Below, in pieces: positions 7,065 through 14,372 of a stretch of 15,132 nt of DNA. The notes beneath the pieces are model-generated. The model was not told where the DNA came from. It saw only the letters and a list, made by a program, of their open reading frames with translations, and made no database searches. The first letter of the stretch is position 1, and every line of letters starts with the position of its first letter. Made by a program: the position numbers and the translations under genes. Source of the DNA: Candidatus Poribacteria bacterium (GTDB lineage: Bacteria > Poribacteria > DTPJ01 > WJIO01); assembly GCA_014730235.1 (NCBI GenBank), contig WJIO01000042.1, positions 1 through 15,132 on the forward strand. The letters run 5' to 3'.

Positions 7065-8600
7065 TCAACCTTGTTTCCAATATTTTATAATTATACGATT
7101 TCCACTACGGTCAATTACCGCATTACAGCTTTCTATTATTTTACCATCCAGTGATTTACCTTCCGACTCAATCCTGTAGGCATGGGATCTGTATGTAATA
7201 TGATCAATAATTTCTCTGAACGTTTGTTCATCAAATCCCTCTACATTAAGAAGCCTACCCAGGTCTGTGAAAGGGCCTGGTTCGTTGCTTTCCGGATCAG
7301 ATGTAATGAAAGCCGATCCGCTTTCAACTGTCCTGTAGTCCACAATTGCCTGAGCTTTATTATCATCCATACCCGGAAGCATACGGAGTATTTCTAATGG
7401 TGCTGTGTTAATATTAATCTTTCCCTGTAATACCGATTCATCTGTAACTGTTATCCGATCAACTATACCCACAAATTCATCCATATTGATAAGTTTAACA
7501 TCTCTTAGCTGTTCTACATTTTCAAATTGGTTTTGTTGCCTGTGATTAACTATACTTTCCGCTATTCCGCTATCAATTCCTTCAAGTTCCTGAAGTTGAT
7601 TCACGTCAGCAGTATTTATATTTATACGGTCTCCCTCTTCGCCTTCCTGGTCATCTGTGGTTATTCTTTCCAAAATTATATCAAGGGTGCTTTGCGAAAT
7701 TGCCGGAACATCCAGAAGCTGGGTTATACTATTAAAAACCTGCTGTTGTTGTCCATCTGGATTATCAGGATCTGTGGGTTGCTGTTCACCTTGCTGTCCG
7801 CCTTGTTGCCCTTCGCTTTCTTCATTTCTATAATCAACTATAGACTGAGCTTCCTGCTCTGTAATGATCTCGTCTCCTTCACCGTTAACACCTTCTCTGA
7901 TCTGATTCGCATCGGCTGTATTCAGATTTACCCGTTCATTTCCATCGCTTGTAGTGTTCTTATCAACTGAATATACCGTTGCTATATCCACCAGTGCTGA
8001 TGCTTCAGTTTCTTCCTCATTTTCTTCATTTTCCGATAATACTGCTGTAGGATCGGTGGATATAAGTAATTCTTCCTCTGCTGATCTGCCGTATAGTATC
8101 TCAGGAGTCATACCTGCGGCTTTAGCAGCTTCTGCCACTGTATTAAATGGGCGTTTTTCGATAACAGCATTTGCCAGAGTCTGAGCTTCGCTTGATGACT
8201 GTTCCTCAGACAATATATCGTCAGTCGTTGTTCCCATGCAGTATAAAATAGCATTTGTCAGTATCTCCTGATTAACGGTATTGAGATTAATCCGGGCTGA
8301 TTCATCTGTAACTGTGGTTGTATAAACGCTGTTATTAAGCTGATCTGAAAGTTCCTCTGTCCATTCTTCATCCAGAGAATCATGTCCTGTTTCGTCATCC
8401 CTCAGCATGGCCACAGCCGTTTCCAGTCCGGCTTTTGCTGCGTAATAGGCCCTTACCTGATCGCTCCAGTTTCGGGCAATCCTGATTTCCAACTGCATGG
8501 AATACATAAACTCCGAGGCCAGAACGGTTAATATGGTTATTATCCACATTACAGCAATCAGGGATACTCCCTTTTCATCTCTGAATCTATACACAAACAT
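7065..8600 (-). CDS. gspK: Minor pseudopilin GspK with four helix-hairpin-helix-type repeats
   Basis: Minor pseudopilin expected at the tip of the pseudopilus with GspI and GspJ. The prepilin leader ends DEKG (residues 8-11), followed by VSLIAVMWIITILTVLASEF. Position +5 is Ala instead of the usual Glu, a hallmark of GspK. At 511 aa it is longer than typical GspK (about 300-340). The signature N-terminal stretch is IARNWSDQVRAYYAAKAGLE (41-60). Four repeats begin with I/V-N-hydrophobic-NT at about 103, 224, 326 and 395 and continue into helical hairpins like LEGIDSGIAESIVNHR or LPGMDDNKAQAIVDYR, recalling the T2SSK helical domain. A Gln/Gly-rich linker (264-287) splits the second repeat. The C-terminal strand region (470-511) includes a late Cys492. 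It starts 2 nt after the gspJ stop with only a weak AAGG ribosome site, suggesting translational coupling. Confidence 0.93.
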   Translation of the reverse strand: MFVYRFRDEKGVSLIAVMWIITILTVLASEFMYSMQLEIRIARNWSDQVRAYYAAKAGLETAVAMLRDDETGHDSLDEEWTEELSDQLNNSVYTTTVTDESARINLNTVNQEILTNAILYCMGTTTDDILSEEQSSSEAQTLANAVIEKRPFNTVAEAAKAAGMTPEILYGRSAEEELLISTDPTAVLSENEENEEETEASALVDIATVYSVDKNTTSDGNERVNLNTADANQIREGVNGEGDEIITEQEAQSIVDYRNEESEGQQGGQQGEQQPTDPDNPDGQQQQVFNSITQLLDVPAISQSTLDIILERITTDDQEGEEGDRININTADVNQLQELEGIDSGIAESIVNHRQQNQFENVEQLRDVKLINMDEFVGIVDRITVTDESVLQGKININTAPLEILRMLPGMDDNKAQAIVDYRTVESGSAFITSDPESNEPGPFTDLGRLLNVEGFDEQTFREIIDHITYRSHAYRIESEGKSLDGKIIESCNAVIDRSGNRIIIKYWKQG

Positions 8601-8602
8601 AA

Positions 8603-9412
8603 CTAACGACCTTGACCTATTGCCATTTCGGGTTCTTTTTCCTGTACCGATTCACTCATAGGAAGATACACAACCACACCTTCAGTTAAAGTCTTTTCCC
8701 CTGTATCAGCATCAGTAATAGTAAGGGTAATTTCTAAACCTTTGGGAAGTCCTTCGTTTTCCTCGCTGTCCCACATATCAATCCATTCTTCGCCATCAAA
8801 ATATCTCAGGTTTAAAGCTGAAACATAATCAGCCAATGCTGATGAAATAATTCCCTGTTCTTCCATATCCTCTGTAGATACTGATGTGGACATAACCTGA
8901 TCAAGGATTTCCTCCAGTTCTTCAATATCCAAATTAGAGGTCTCTATTCTCATCAGGCTTGTTACACTTTCATCATCAGGATTGGGCCCAAGATAATATA
9001 CGATCCTGGCCAGATCGCTTGGTAATGTGTTATCTTCTTCACTTATTAAATCGGCTTCCTCCAAAGGTACATAATCTTCAATCCTTGGTTCAACGATAGA
9101 AACAAAGCTGATCATATCCTGATCAGTGCCCATTTCATCATCAGAATAATCTTCAGAAATTAACACCATTTCTTCATTACCACTTACAAAGAAAATATTA
9201 TTGGCATCCCGAACAATTCTATCCAGAGCAGATCTGCATCTTTGAAGCATTATTATACGGGTTTCATCCCGCTGATAAACTTTTAATGATGAACGAAAGG
9301 CAGCGTACACTGAGCCGATAATCATCATGGTAATTACAGTAGCCACCATGACTTCAATCAGGGTAAAACCTTCTATATTATCATGATTATCATGTGTTCT
9401 ATTCCATGTCAT
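8603..9412 (-). CDS. gspJ: Minor pseudopilin GspJ
   Basis: Minor pseudopilin, 269 aa. The class III leader is 15 residues ending IEG, followed by FTLIEVMVATVITMMIIGSV, with Glu at mature position 5 for membrane extraction and subunit register. The residue before the cleaved Gly is acidic (Glu), which is less usual than Lys. The family signature sits near the C-terminus: LNLRYFDGEEWIDMW, then LPKGLEITLTITD (about residues 201-234), matching the conserved GspJ strand-Trp-LP pattern. The globular domain is strongly acidic, with several Glu/Asp runs between about 110 and 185. The ATG overlaps the gspI stop by 4 nt (ATGA), so translation is probably coupled. In other T2SSs GspJ forms the tip complex with GspI and GspK, both adjacent here. 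Confidence 0.93.
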   Translation of the reverse strand: MTWNRTHDNHDNIEGFTLIEVMVATVITMMIIGSVYAAFRSSLKVYQRDETRIIMLQRCRSALDRIVRDANNIFFVSGNEEMVLISEDYSDDEMGTDQDMISFVSIVEPRIEDYVPLEEADLISEEDNTLPSDLARIVYYLGPNPDDESVTSLMRIETSNLDIEELEEILDQVMSTSVSTEDMEEQGIISSALADYVSALNLRYFDGEEWIDMWDSEENEGLPKGLEITLTITDADTGEKTLTEGVVVYLPMSESVQEKEPEMAIGQGR

Positions 9413-9816
9413 ATCTGCTGTTCTTCCTGCTGAATAGTTTTATCGGCTAAAATTGTGCTGAGTTCCACACTTTGTTCCCGGCCTCTTTCCAGCCATATCA
9501 CAGTAACTGTTACCTGATAAAGTCCTTCTGTTTCTAACTCTGTTGTATCTGAAATCCATGTAAAACGGGAGTTTGCTCCAAATTCACCCTCTTCTGATCC
9601 TGCTTCAAATTCACCCAGCATCTCTATTTCAGCCATCCTGAGTTTAAGCAGATAAAGAGCCGTTGTGCGGTTTTCGATAGTCGTCTGGTTCTTTGTGCCA
9701 TCGGAAAAGGCTTTTAGCAAAACAGGCAAAGCGATAGCAGCTATGGTAAGGGCTACTATAATTTCCAGTAAGGTAAAACCCTTTTGATCTTTGCTTAATA
9801 TTGAATTAATTATCAT
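9409..9816 (-). CDS. gspI: Minor pseudopilin GspI
   Basis: Small minor pseudopilin, 135 aa, close to the family norm of about 120-130. The leader ends DQKG (residues 10-13) and is followed by FTLLEIIVALTIAAIALPVL, with Glu at mature position 5. Family features after the helix include the ALYLLKLRMAEIEML stretch (about 54-68), GEFGANSRFTW (about 77-87) and the paired strands LYQVTVTVIWLERG (about 98-111). GspI is known to nucleate the GspI-J-K tip complex. No convincing Shine-Dalgarno precedes the ATG (upstream bases AAAATATAGTC). This is notable because the gene follows the longest gap in the operon, which contains an inverted-repeat element. Confidence 0.93.
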   Translation of the reverse strand: MIINSILSKDQKGFTLLEIIVALTIAAIALPVLLKAFSDGTKNQTTIENRTTALYLLKLRMAEIEMLGEFEAGSEEGEFGANSRFTWISDTTELETEGLYQVTVTVIWLERGREQSVELSTILADKTIQQEEQQI

Positions 9817-9849
9817 GACTATATTTTATCGATCAAACCATTTAATTTT

Positions 9850-9994
9850 TTGGTTCTTCCGACCCGAGTGTGGCAATTTAAAAAGCATTGTTTAATTAAG
9901 AAAAATATCCTCTTTTTGGTCATTCCCGCTTTTGCAGAAATAACAAGTTGAAAGAATTTTCAAATTATTACCACACTAAACCCGGAAAAACCAA
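9850..9994. repeat. 145-bp imperfect inverted-repeat element between gspH and gspI
   Basis: The 183-nt gspH-gspI gap holds a symmetrical element. Its ends, 9850-9873 and 9971-9994, are 24-nt inverted repeats matching at 18 of 24 positions (both begin TTGGTT and end AGTGTGG when read inward). In RNA made from the minus strand, four of the six mismatches become G-U pairs, leaving 22 of 24 paired. Inside is a second hairpin at 9919-9944: an 11-bp stem around a 4-nt AAAA loop, again fully paired only in minus-strand RNA because three pairs are U-G. A third short hairpin (TTGAAA/TTTCAA) lies at 9948-9963. No ORF is visible and no clear target-site duplication flanks it. It could be a decayed MITE or palindromic repeat, or an RNA structure controlling the downstream half of the operon. 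Confidence 0.6.
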
Positions 9995-9999
9995 TTTCT

Positions 10000-10710
10000 T
10001 TATTCTTCTTCATCTAATAGACCCAATTCTTCCTTTTCTTCATCAATTAGTTCTTTGATGTTTGTTCTACCTGTGGTCCGGGTTACACTTACCATATATA
10101 CCCTACCGGATGAGCTTGAAAGATATATCTCAAAATCCTCAGCGGTGCCATCGGGTCGGAATACTATATAATTATATCCACCTTCCCTGTCACTGCTTCG
10201 GGAAGATATGATCCGGGAAATTTCAATACCGCCGGAAGGCTGTTTTGGTATTCCTAACACACCACCGGTGCGGGAAAACGTAGTTTCACCAAGGCCCTCA
10301 TCATCATTGGCTAAAGGCACTTCATTTGATTGGGCCAGGGCATCCAGGCTGTCAGTAAGGGATGTTCGGGACATGTCACCCACAACCGTCCCGTCAGAGC
10401 CTGCTTCCAGGAGTTCCAGTAGCGATAACCAGTATTCCTGGTTTTCAATATCAAAAAGCACTACATATTCAGTACGTTGCGTAACACTTGATGTCCTGGC
10501 AAATTCCATCAGACTTCTGATACTTCTGGCACTGCTCCGCAGGCGGTTACTTTCAGCAAAGGTTCGCATCCAGGGAACTGTGGCAGAAGTCATCAGCAGC
10601 ATTATAAATATGACAATTGCAATCTCTATAAGCGTAAAACCTGATTTATCAACATGCAGATTCAGGCATAATTTCTCTTTTGTTTTGCCTGTTTTTATTT
10701 TCGATTTCAT
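10000..10710 (-). CDS. gspH: Minor pseudopilin GspH (GspH/FimT family)
   Basis: Pseudopilin of 236 aa. An unusually long 24-residue leader ends DKSG and is followed by FTLIEIAIVIFIMLLMTSAT, with Glu at mature position 5. After the helix comes LRSSARSIRSLMEFARTSSV (58-77), the conserved GspH/FimT pattern that is followed by strands reading EYVVLFDIENQEYWL. A late block FRPDGTAEDFEIYL (184-197) is the family's FxPDG strand. The C-terminal tail is highly acidic, ending DEEE. Family members are more often 150-200 aa; the extra length lies in a variable loop at about 100-175. GspH links the GspG filament to the tip complex. The ATG has only a weak AGAG site upstream. It follows gspG by 31 nt and is followed by the inverted-repeat element, so the region between gspH and gspI may be a processing or expression boundary. 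Confidence 0.9.
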   Translation of the reverse strand: MKSKIKTGKTKEKLCLNLHVDKSGFTLIEIAIVIFIMLLMTSATVPWMRTFAESNRLRSSARSIRSLMEFARTSSVTQRTEYVVLFDIENQEYWLSLLELLEAGSDGTVVGDMSRTSLTDSLDALAQSNEVPLANDDEGLGETTFSRTGGVLGIPKQPSGGIEISRIISSRSSDREGGYNYIVFRPDGTAEDFEIYLSSSSGRVYMVSVTRTTGRTNIKELIDEEKEELGLLDEEE

Positions 10711-10741
10711 GATTTTTGCTCTGTAGCTGTGGATTGCAATA

Positions 10742-11197
10742 TTATAATTCTTCTTCCTGTAGCCAGTTGGTTATATCTGCCCCGTCCTCAGTTCCACCTT
10801 CCTGTCCATCGGCACCGTAAGAGTAAAGGTCATAATCATATCCCTCGTGATTACCGGGAGAAACATAGACATATTTATTACCCCAGGGATCCAGAAAGTT
10901 TGTTGGATCGACGTAAGGGCCGTTCCAGTTCATAGGTTCTGGTGGTGATGTAGGTTGTCGAATAAGGGCTTCCAGACCTTGTTCTGTGGTTGGATAATCG
11001 CCGTTATCTGCTGCATACATATCCAGGGCAACCTTAATCTGGTTTATATCCAGTTGGGCTTTCTGCGGTTTTGCCTGACGCAGACGACCTATTACTCTGG
11101 GCATTACCATTCCGCCAAGAAGAGCAAGTATGGTAATAACAACCATAAGCTCAATAAGCGTAAAACCAGATTGTTTAGATTTTGATAATTTTTTCAT
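10742..11197 (-). CDS. gspG: Major pseudopilin GspG
   Basis: Major subunit of the T2SS pseudopilus, 151 aa, normal for the family. The short basic leader MKKLSKSKQSG (1-11) precedes FTLIELMVVITILALLGGMV, with Glu at mature position 5. The class signature is nearly complete: LDMYAADNGDYPTTEQGLEA (58-77), then GPYVDPTNFLDPWGNKYVY (93-111), PGNHEGYDYDLYSYGADG (114-131), GG, and ADITNW (140-145). The C-terminal Asp-rich loop corresponds to the calcium site of known GspG proteins. This combination distinguishes it from type IV pilins and identifies the system as T2SS. GAGGGG lies about 10 nt before the ATG. The last residues are acidic (QEEEL). It follows gspF by 50 nt in a very AT-rich gap with possible extra expression signals. 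Confidence 0.98.
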   Translation of the reverse strand: MKKLSKSKQSGFTLIELMVVITILALLGGMVMPRVIGRLRQAKPQKAQLDINQIKVALDMYAADNGDYPTTEQGLEALIRQPTSPPEPMNWNGPYVDPTNFLDPWGNKYVYVSPGNHEGYDYDLYSYGADGQEGGTEDGADITNWLQEEEL

Positions 11198-11238
11198 TAT
11201 TATATACCCCTCTAACAGTTTATATTCATTATTATATA
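11193..11238 (-). promoter_or_regulatory. AT-rich gspF-gspG leader with a duplicated 14-nt start-site sequence
   Basis: The 14-nt sequence TATATAATAATGAA occurs twice in direct orientation on the minus strand, once covering the gspG start (11206-11193) and once 32 nt upstream (11238-11225). The upstream copy holds an ATG that would encode only M-N-I-N-C before a TAG overlapping the gspG ribosome site (TAGAGGGG). Both copies contain TATAAT, identical to a sigma70 -10 element, but no strong -35 is visible at 16-18 nt upstream. It may be a mini-leader, an internal promoter for the abundant major pseudopilin, or chance in AT-rich DNA. Confidence 0.25.
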
Positions 11239-11247
11239 TTAATCTTA

Positions 11248-12468
11248 CTAAACAGTAATCATACTGCTTGCTTCAAATATAGGCAATACTGCTGCTGCTA
11301 CCAAAAAGCCAACAGCCAGAGCCATTATCAAGATAATAAGTGGACTTATAAGGCTGGATATACGTTCCAACTGTTTGTCCATCTCTGTATCATAATATTC
11401 TGAAAGTTTAACCAGCATATCCTGGGGATTACCCGATTCTTCACCGATGGAAATCATATGGGTAACAAGGGTGGGAAATTCGCCGCTCCTCTGAAGTGAA
11501 GCCGCCAGAGATTCACCTCGTTCAACCTCTCTTTCACTTCTTTCAACAATATTCCTGTAAACCCTATTTCCTATGGTCTCTCTGACTATAGCCAAGGCTG
11601 AAAGTATAGGAACGCCATTATCCAGCAATGTTGCCAAAGTCCTGGAAAATCGGGATAAGGCAGAGGTGCGGTAAATTGTACCAGCCATGGGAATTTTGAG
11701 TTTTATCCTGTCAATATTTTCTTTTCCTTTATCAGTCTTTGCATATTGACGTATACCAAATACGGCCAAAACAATCACCAGTAAGATAACCCACCACAAT
11801 TTTCTGATTATATCGGTAATAGACATAAGTATCTGTGTAGGCAGTGGTAAAGCTGTACCAAGTTCTGTAAACATGCTGCTTAATCTGGGTATAACAAAAA
11901 GGGTAAGAACAGCACCGATACCTAATCCTACGCAGATTAATATAATAGGATAGAACAAAGCTGATATAACAGAGCTTCTCAGCTTACGTTGTTTTTCCGA
12001 AAAATCCGCAAGCCTTGCCAGCACCAGACCAAGAACTCCCCCGGTCTCACCGGCTTTAACAATATTTATGTAAAGATCTGAAAATATATCCTTGTGGCGT
12101 GAAAGCGCGTCATAAAGAGTGCTTCCATGTTCTACATCGTAGCGTATTTGATCAATTGCATTGCGCAGATAATTGCTGTTAACCTGTTCTGATGCCACTG
12201 ATAAAGCCCTGGTCAAAAGAATACCCGAGTTAAGCAGCGTGGCTAACTGATAGCTGAAAAACTCAAGGTCGCTGGCTTTAACTTTTTTACCAAGTCTGAA
12301 AGACGGCAGGCGACTTTTCTTCTCTTCGATCTTTTCTTCTTCCACAGTCATAGGGAAGTAGCCATTTACCTTAAGCTTTGCTATCAACTCGTTACTGCTT
12401 TCGGCCTGCATAGTCCCGTTGACTACGTTACCTGAATTTGTCATTGCCTCATAGATAAATCTGGGCAT
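11248..12468 (-). CDS. gspF: T2SS inner-membrane platform protein GspF
   Basis: Polytopic platform protein, 406 aa, exactly the family length, that contacts GspE and couples ATP hydrolysis to pseudopilus growth. It has the two tandem T2SSF domains: the first about 68-193, starting LEFFSYQLATLLNSGILL and including GETGG (140-144); the second about 271-396, starting LSRFSRTLATLLDNGVPI and including GEESG (342-346). Three membrane segments are visible at about 169-195, 223-242 and 374-397. The N-terminus FIYEAMTNSGNVVNGTMQAE is the typical small domain, followed by a charged linker (43-63) rich in Lys and Glu. The ATG is preceded by AAAGGA at suitable spacing. It follows gspE by 31 nt. Confidence 0.98.
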   Translation of the reverse strand: MPRFIYEAMTNSGNVVNGTMQAESSNELIAKLKVNGYFPMTVEEEKIEEKKSRLPSFRLGKKVKASDLEFFSYQLATLLNSGILLTRALSVASEQVNSNYLRNAIDQIRYDVEHGSTLYDALSRHKDIFSDLYINIVKAGETGGVLGLVLARLADFSEKQRKLRSSVISALFYPIILICVGLGIGAVLTLFVIPRLSSMFTELGTALPLPTQILMSITDIIRKLWWVILLVIVLAVFGIRQYAKTDKGKENIDRIKLKIPMAGTIYRTSALSRFSRTLATLLDNGVPILSALAIVRETIGNRVYRNIVERSEREVERGESLAASLQRSGEFPTLVTHMISIGEESGNPQDMLVKLSEYYDTEMDKQLERISSLISPLIILIMALAVGFLVAAAVLPIFEASSMITV

Positions 12469-12499
12469 TGTTTATTTCCTTTAAATTTTGGTATTTAAA

Positions 12500-14239
12500 C
12501 TAATAAGTACTGTATTCTTCATCTGCCGTTACTCTTCGAACTTCCTCAATTGTAGTTACACCACGCATTACTTTTAACCAGCCATCTTCACGAAGGGTTC
12601 TCATACCATGTTTTCTGGCAACCTTTCTGATCTCGGTAGTTGGCACTTCCTTGTAGGCCATGTCCCTTATGTCGTCACTCATAATAATTATCTCATATAG
12701 AGCAACACGACCGGAGTAACCACGATAATTACAGTCTGGACAGCCAACAGGTTTTGGTATCAATATATCAGCATCTACAGTTCCGGGCTCCACGCCTAAA
12801 TCCCTGAGTTCAGTATCATCAGGATGATACATTTCCCGGCATCTTCTGCATACTCGACGGACAAGACGCTGGGCTGCTATACCTTCAAGACTTGAAGCCA
12901 CAAGATAAGGCTGGACACCCATATCAATAAGCCTTGTGACAGCACCGGCTGCATCGTTTGTATGCAGAGAGCTGAATACCAGGTGACCTGTAAGGGCTGC
13001 ATGGATAGCCATTTCAGCCGTATCACTGTCACGAATTTCACCTACCATTATTTTGTCCGGGTCCTGACGCAGGATATGCCTTAGAGTGTTGGCAAATGTA
13101 ATACCAATATCAGTATTAACCCCTATCTGGTTTATTCCCGGAAGGTCATATTCCACAGGTTCCTCAACCGTAAGTATTTTTATTTCCGGTGTGTTTATCT
13201 CTTTTAGACAGGCATATATAGTGGTTGTTTTGCCGCTGCCTGTAGGCCCTGTTGTAAGAATAATTCCATGTGGTCTGTTGATAAGTCTTCTGAATTGGGC
13301 CATATTATCTTCCAGCATACCCAGTTCTTCCAGACCAAAAGAGACGATAGTTTTGTCCAGAATACGCATGGCCACCGTTTCACCCCAGAAAGTGGGCACA
13401 GTGGAAACACGGATGTCAATTTCCCTGTTTCCCAGTGTTGGTATTCTACGCTGAATACTGCCGTCCTGTGGTCTTCTGCGTTCTGCAATATTCATATGGG
13501 ACATAATCTTAACACGGGATATAATTGCTCGTTCAATATTCTTAGGTGGTACAGGCCTTTCCTGTAAAACGCCGTCAACGCGAAACCTGATCCGCGTATT
13601 TTTTTCCATCGGTTCTATATGAATATCAGTGGCTTTTTCCCGAACTGCATCAATTATTAACTGGTCTACATAGTGTATAACTGTCGGTGTTTGAGCCAGG
13701 GTTTCCGAATCAAGACCGAAGTCTTCAATAGCTTCAATCTCTTCAACTGGAGTTACGCCAATAGGAACATCAAGATTTCGATTAATTATATCCTCGGCGG
13801 TCATACCATAAAATCTTCTTATGGCATCCAGTATATCATTTTCCTGGGATAAAACGGGTTGAATTTCTGTTTCTGTGATTAGCCTTATGTCATCTATAAG
13901 ACCCACATCCAATGGGTCGGTCATTGCTACATGGAGGATATTATTTTCCAGTTTTAACGGAACAACCTTTTTGTCCGCCGCAAAATTTGCCGGCATAAGA
14001 GCCGTTGCAGATTCATCTCTACTCAGGTGTTCCAGTCGCTTATACTCAAAACCAAGTTCTGCTGCCTGCTTTAGAGCATCAATATCTTCCTGGGTTATAT
14101 GGTCTCTTTCTATCAGGGCTTCTTTTAAAGATATACCGTTCTCTTCTCTATATTTTTCAGCCTCAGCCCTTTCTTCCTCAGTAAAGGCCCCGGCCTCCAT
14201 TAACATATCTATTAATGTGCTTTCTTCATATTCTATCAT
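12500..14239 (-). CDS. gspE: T2SS assembly ATPase GspE
   Basis: Hexameric secretion ATPase on the cytoplasmic side. I chose the ATG at 14239 (579 aa), with GGAGG 13 nt upstream; an in-frame TTG at 14263 would put that ribosome site inside the gene. The N-terminal domain (about 7-147) is MshEN-like but lacks the RLG residues expected of cyclic-di-GMP-binding versions. The ATPase core has Walker A GPTGSGKTT (331-339), the Asp box with EEPVEY (359-364), Walker B IMVGEIRD (397-404) and the His box LTGHLVFSSLHTND (416-429). A zinc-binding tetracysteine motif, CRRC...CPDC (464, 467, 500, 503), is intact, as in GspE and PilB and unlike retraction ATPases. The conserved ATDIHIEP block is at 203-210. 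It is the first gene of the operon. Confidence 0.97.
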   Translation of the reverse strand: MIEYEESTLIDMLMEAGAFTEEERAEAEKYREENGISLKEALIERDHITQEDIDALKQAAELGFEYKRLEHLSRDESATALMPANFAADKKVVPLKLENNILHVAMTDPLDVGLIDDIRLITETEIQPVLSQENDILDAIRRFYGMTAEDIINRNLDVPIGVTPVEEIEAIEDFGLDSETLAQTPTVIHYVDQLIIDAVREKATDIHIEPMEKNTRIRFRVDGVLQERPVPPKNIERAIISRVKIMSHMNIAERRRPQDGSIQRRIPTLGNREIDIRVSTVPTFWGETVAMRILDKTIVSFGLEELGMLEDNMAQFRRLINRPHGIILTTGPTGSGKTTTIYACLKEINTPEIKILTVEEPVEYDLPGINQIGVNTDIGITFANTLRHILRQDPDKIMVGEIRDSDTAEMAIHAALTGHLVFSSLHTNDAAGAVTRLIDMGVQPYLVASSLEGIAAQRLVRRVCRRCREMYHPDDTELRDLGVEPGTVDADILIPKPVGCPDCNYRGYSGRVALYEIIIMSDDIRDMAYKEVPTTEIRKVARKHGMRTLREDGWLKVMRGVTTIEEVRRVTADEEYSTY

Positions 14240-14336
14240 ATTTATTAATACACCTCCTACCAAAAATATTTAGACGAAAAAGCGGTATTCAGGTTTACTT
14301 TATAAAAGGTTTATAGGCGTCATAACGCGTTTTTAC

Positions 14337-14365
14337 TTGACAGTTTATCCACATTGGGTTATATT
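14337..14365 (+). promoter_or_regulatory. Sigma70-type promoter for the plus-strand amidohydrolase gene
   Basis: A perfect -35 TTGACA (14337-14342) is followed by a 17-bp spacer and a -10 TATATT (14360-14365, 5 of 6 consensus bases). Transcription would start near 14372, leaving a leader of about 90 nt before the ATG at 14462. Confidence 0.65.
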
Positions 14366-14372
14366 CCCTCAA
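14344..14372 (-). promoter_or_regulatory. Possible promoter for the T2SS operon, overlapping the divergent promoter
   Basis: On the minus strand, TTGAGG (14372-14367) and GATAAA (14349-14344) are spaced by 17 bp, each matching 4 of 6 sigma70 consensus bases. It overlaps the stronger plus-strand promoter almost completely. Other TATAAA-like -10 boxes lie closer to gspE (around 14297-14319) without good -35 partners, so the real start could be there. Confidence 0.3.

Noticed and set aside
9919-9944. Inner hairpin as a rho-independent terminator
   Set aside because: The stem is not followed by a T-run on either strand, and the operon clearly continues into gspI and gspJ.
10208-10726. 172-codon open frame on the plus strand opposite gspH
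   Set aside because: Lies wholly antisense to a clear pseudopilin gene, has no ribosome site or recognisable domain, and its length is explained by the codon use of gspH.
28-14239. Whole locus as a type IV pilus or competence system
   Set aside because: The GspG calcium-loop signature, the Ala at +5 in GspK, the GspJ LP/Trp motif and the absence of PilT point to T2SS despite the pil-like gene order at the end.
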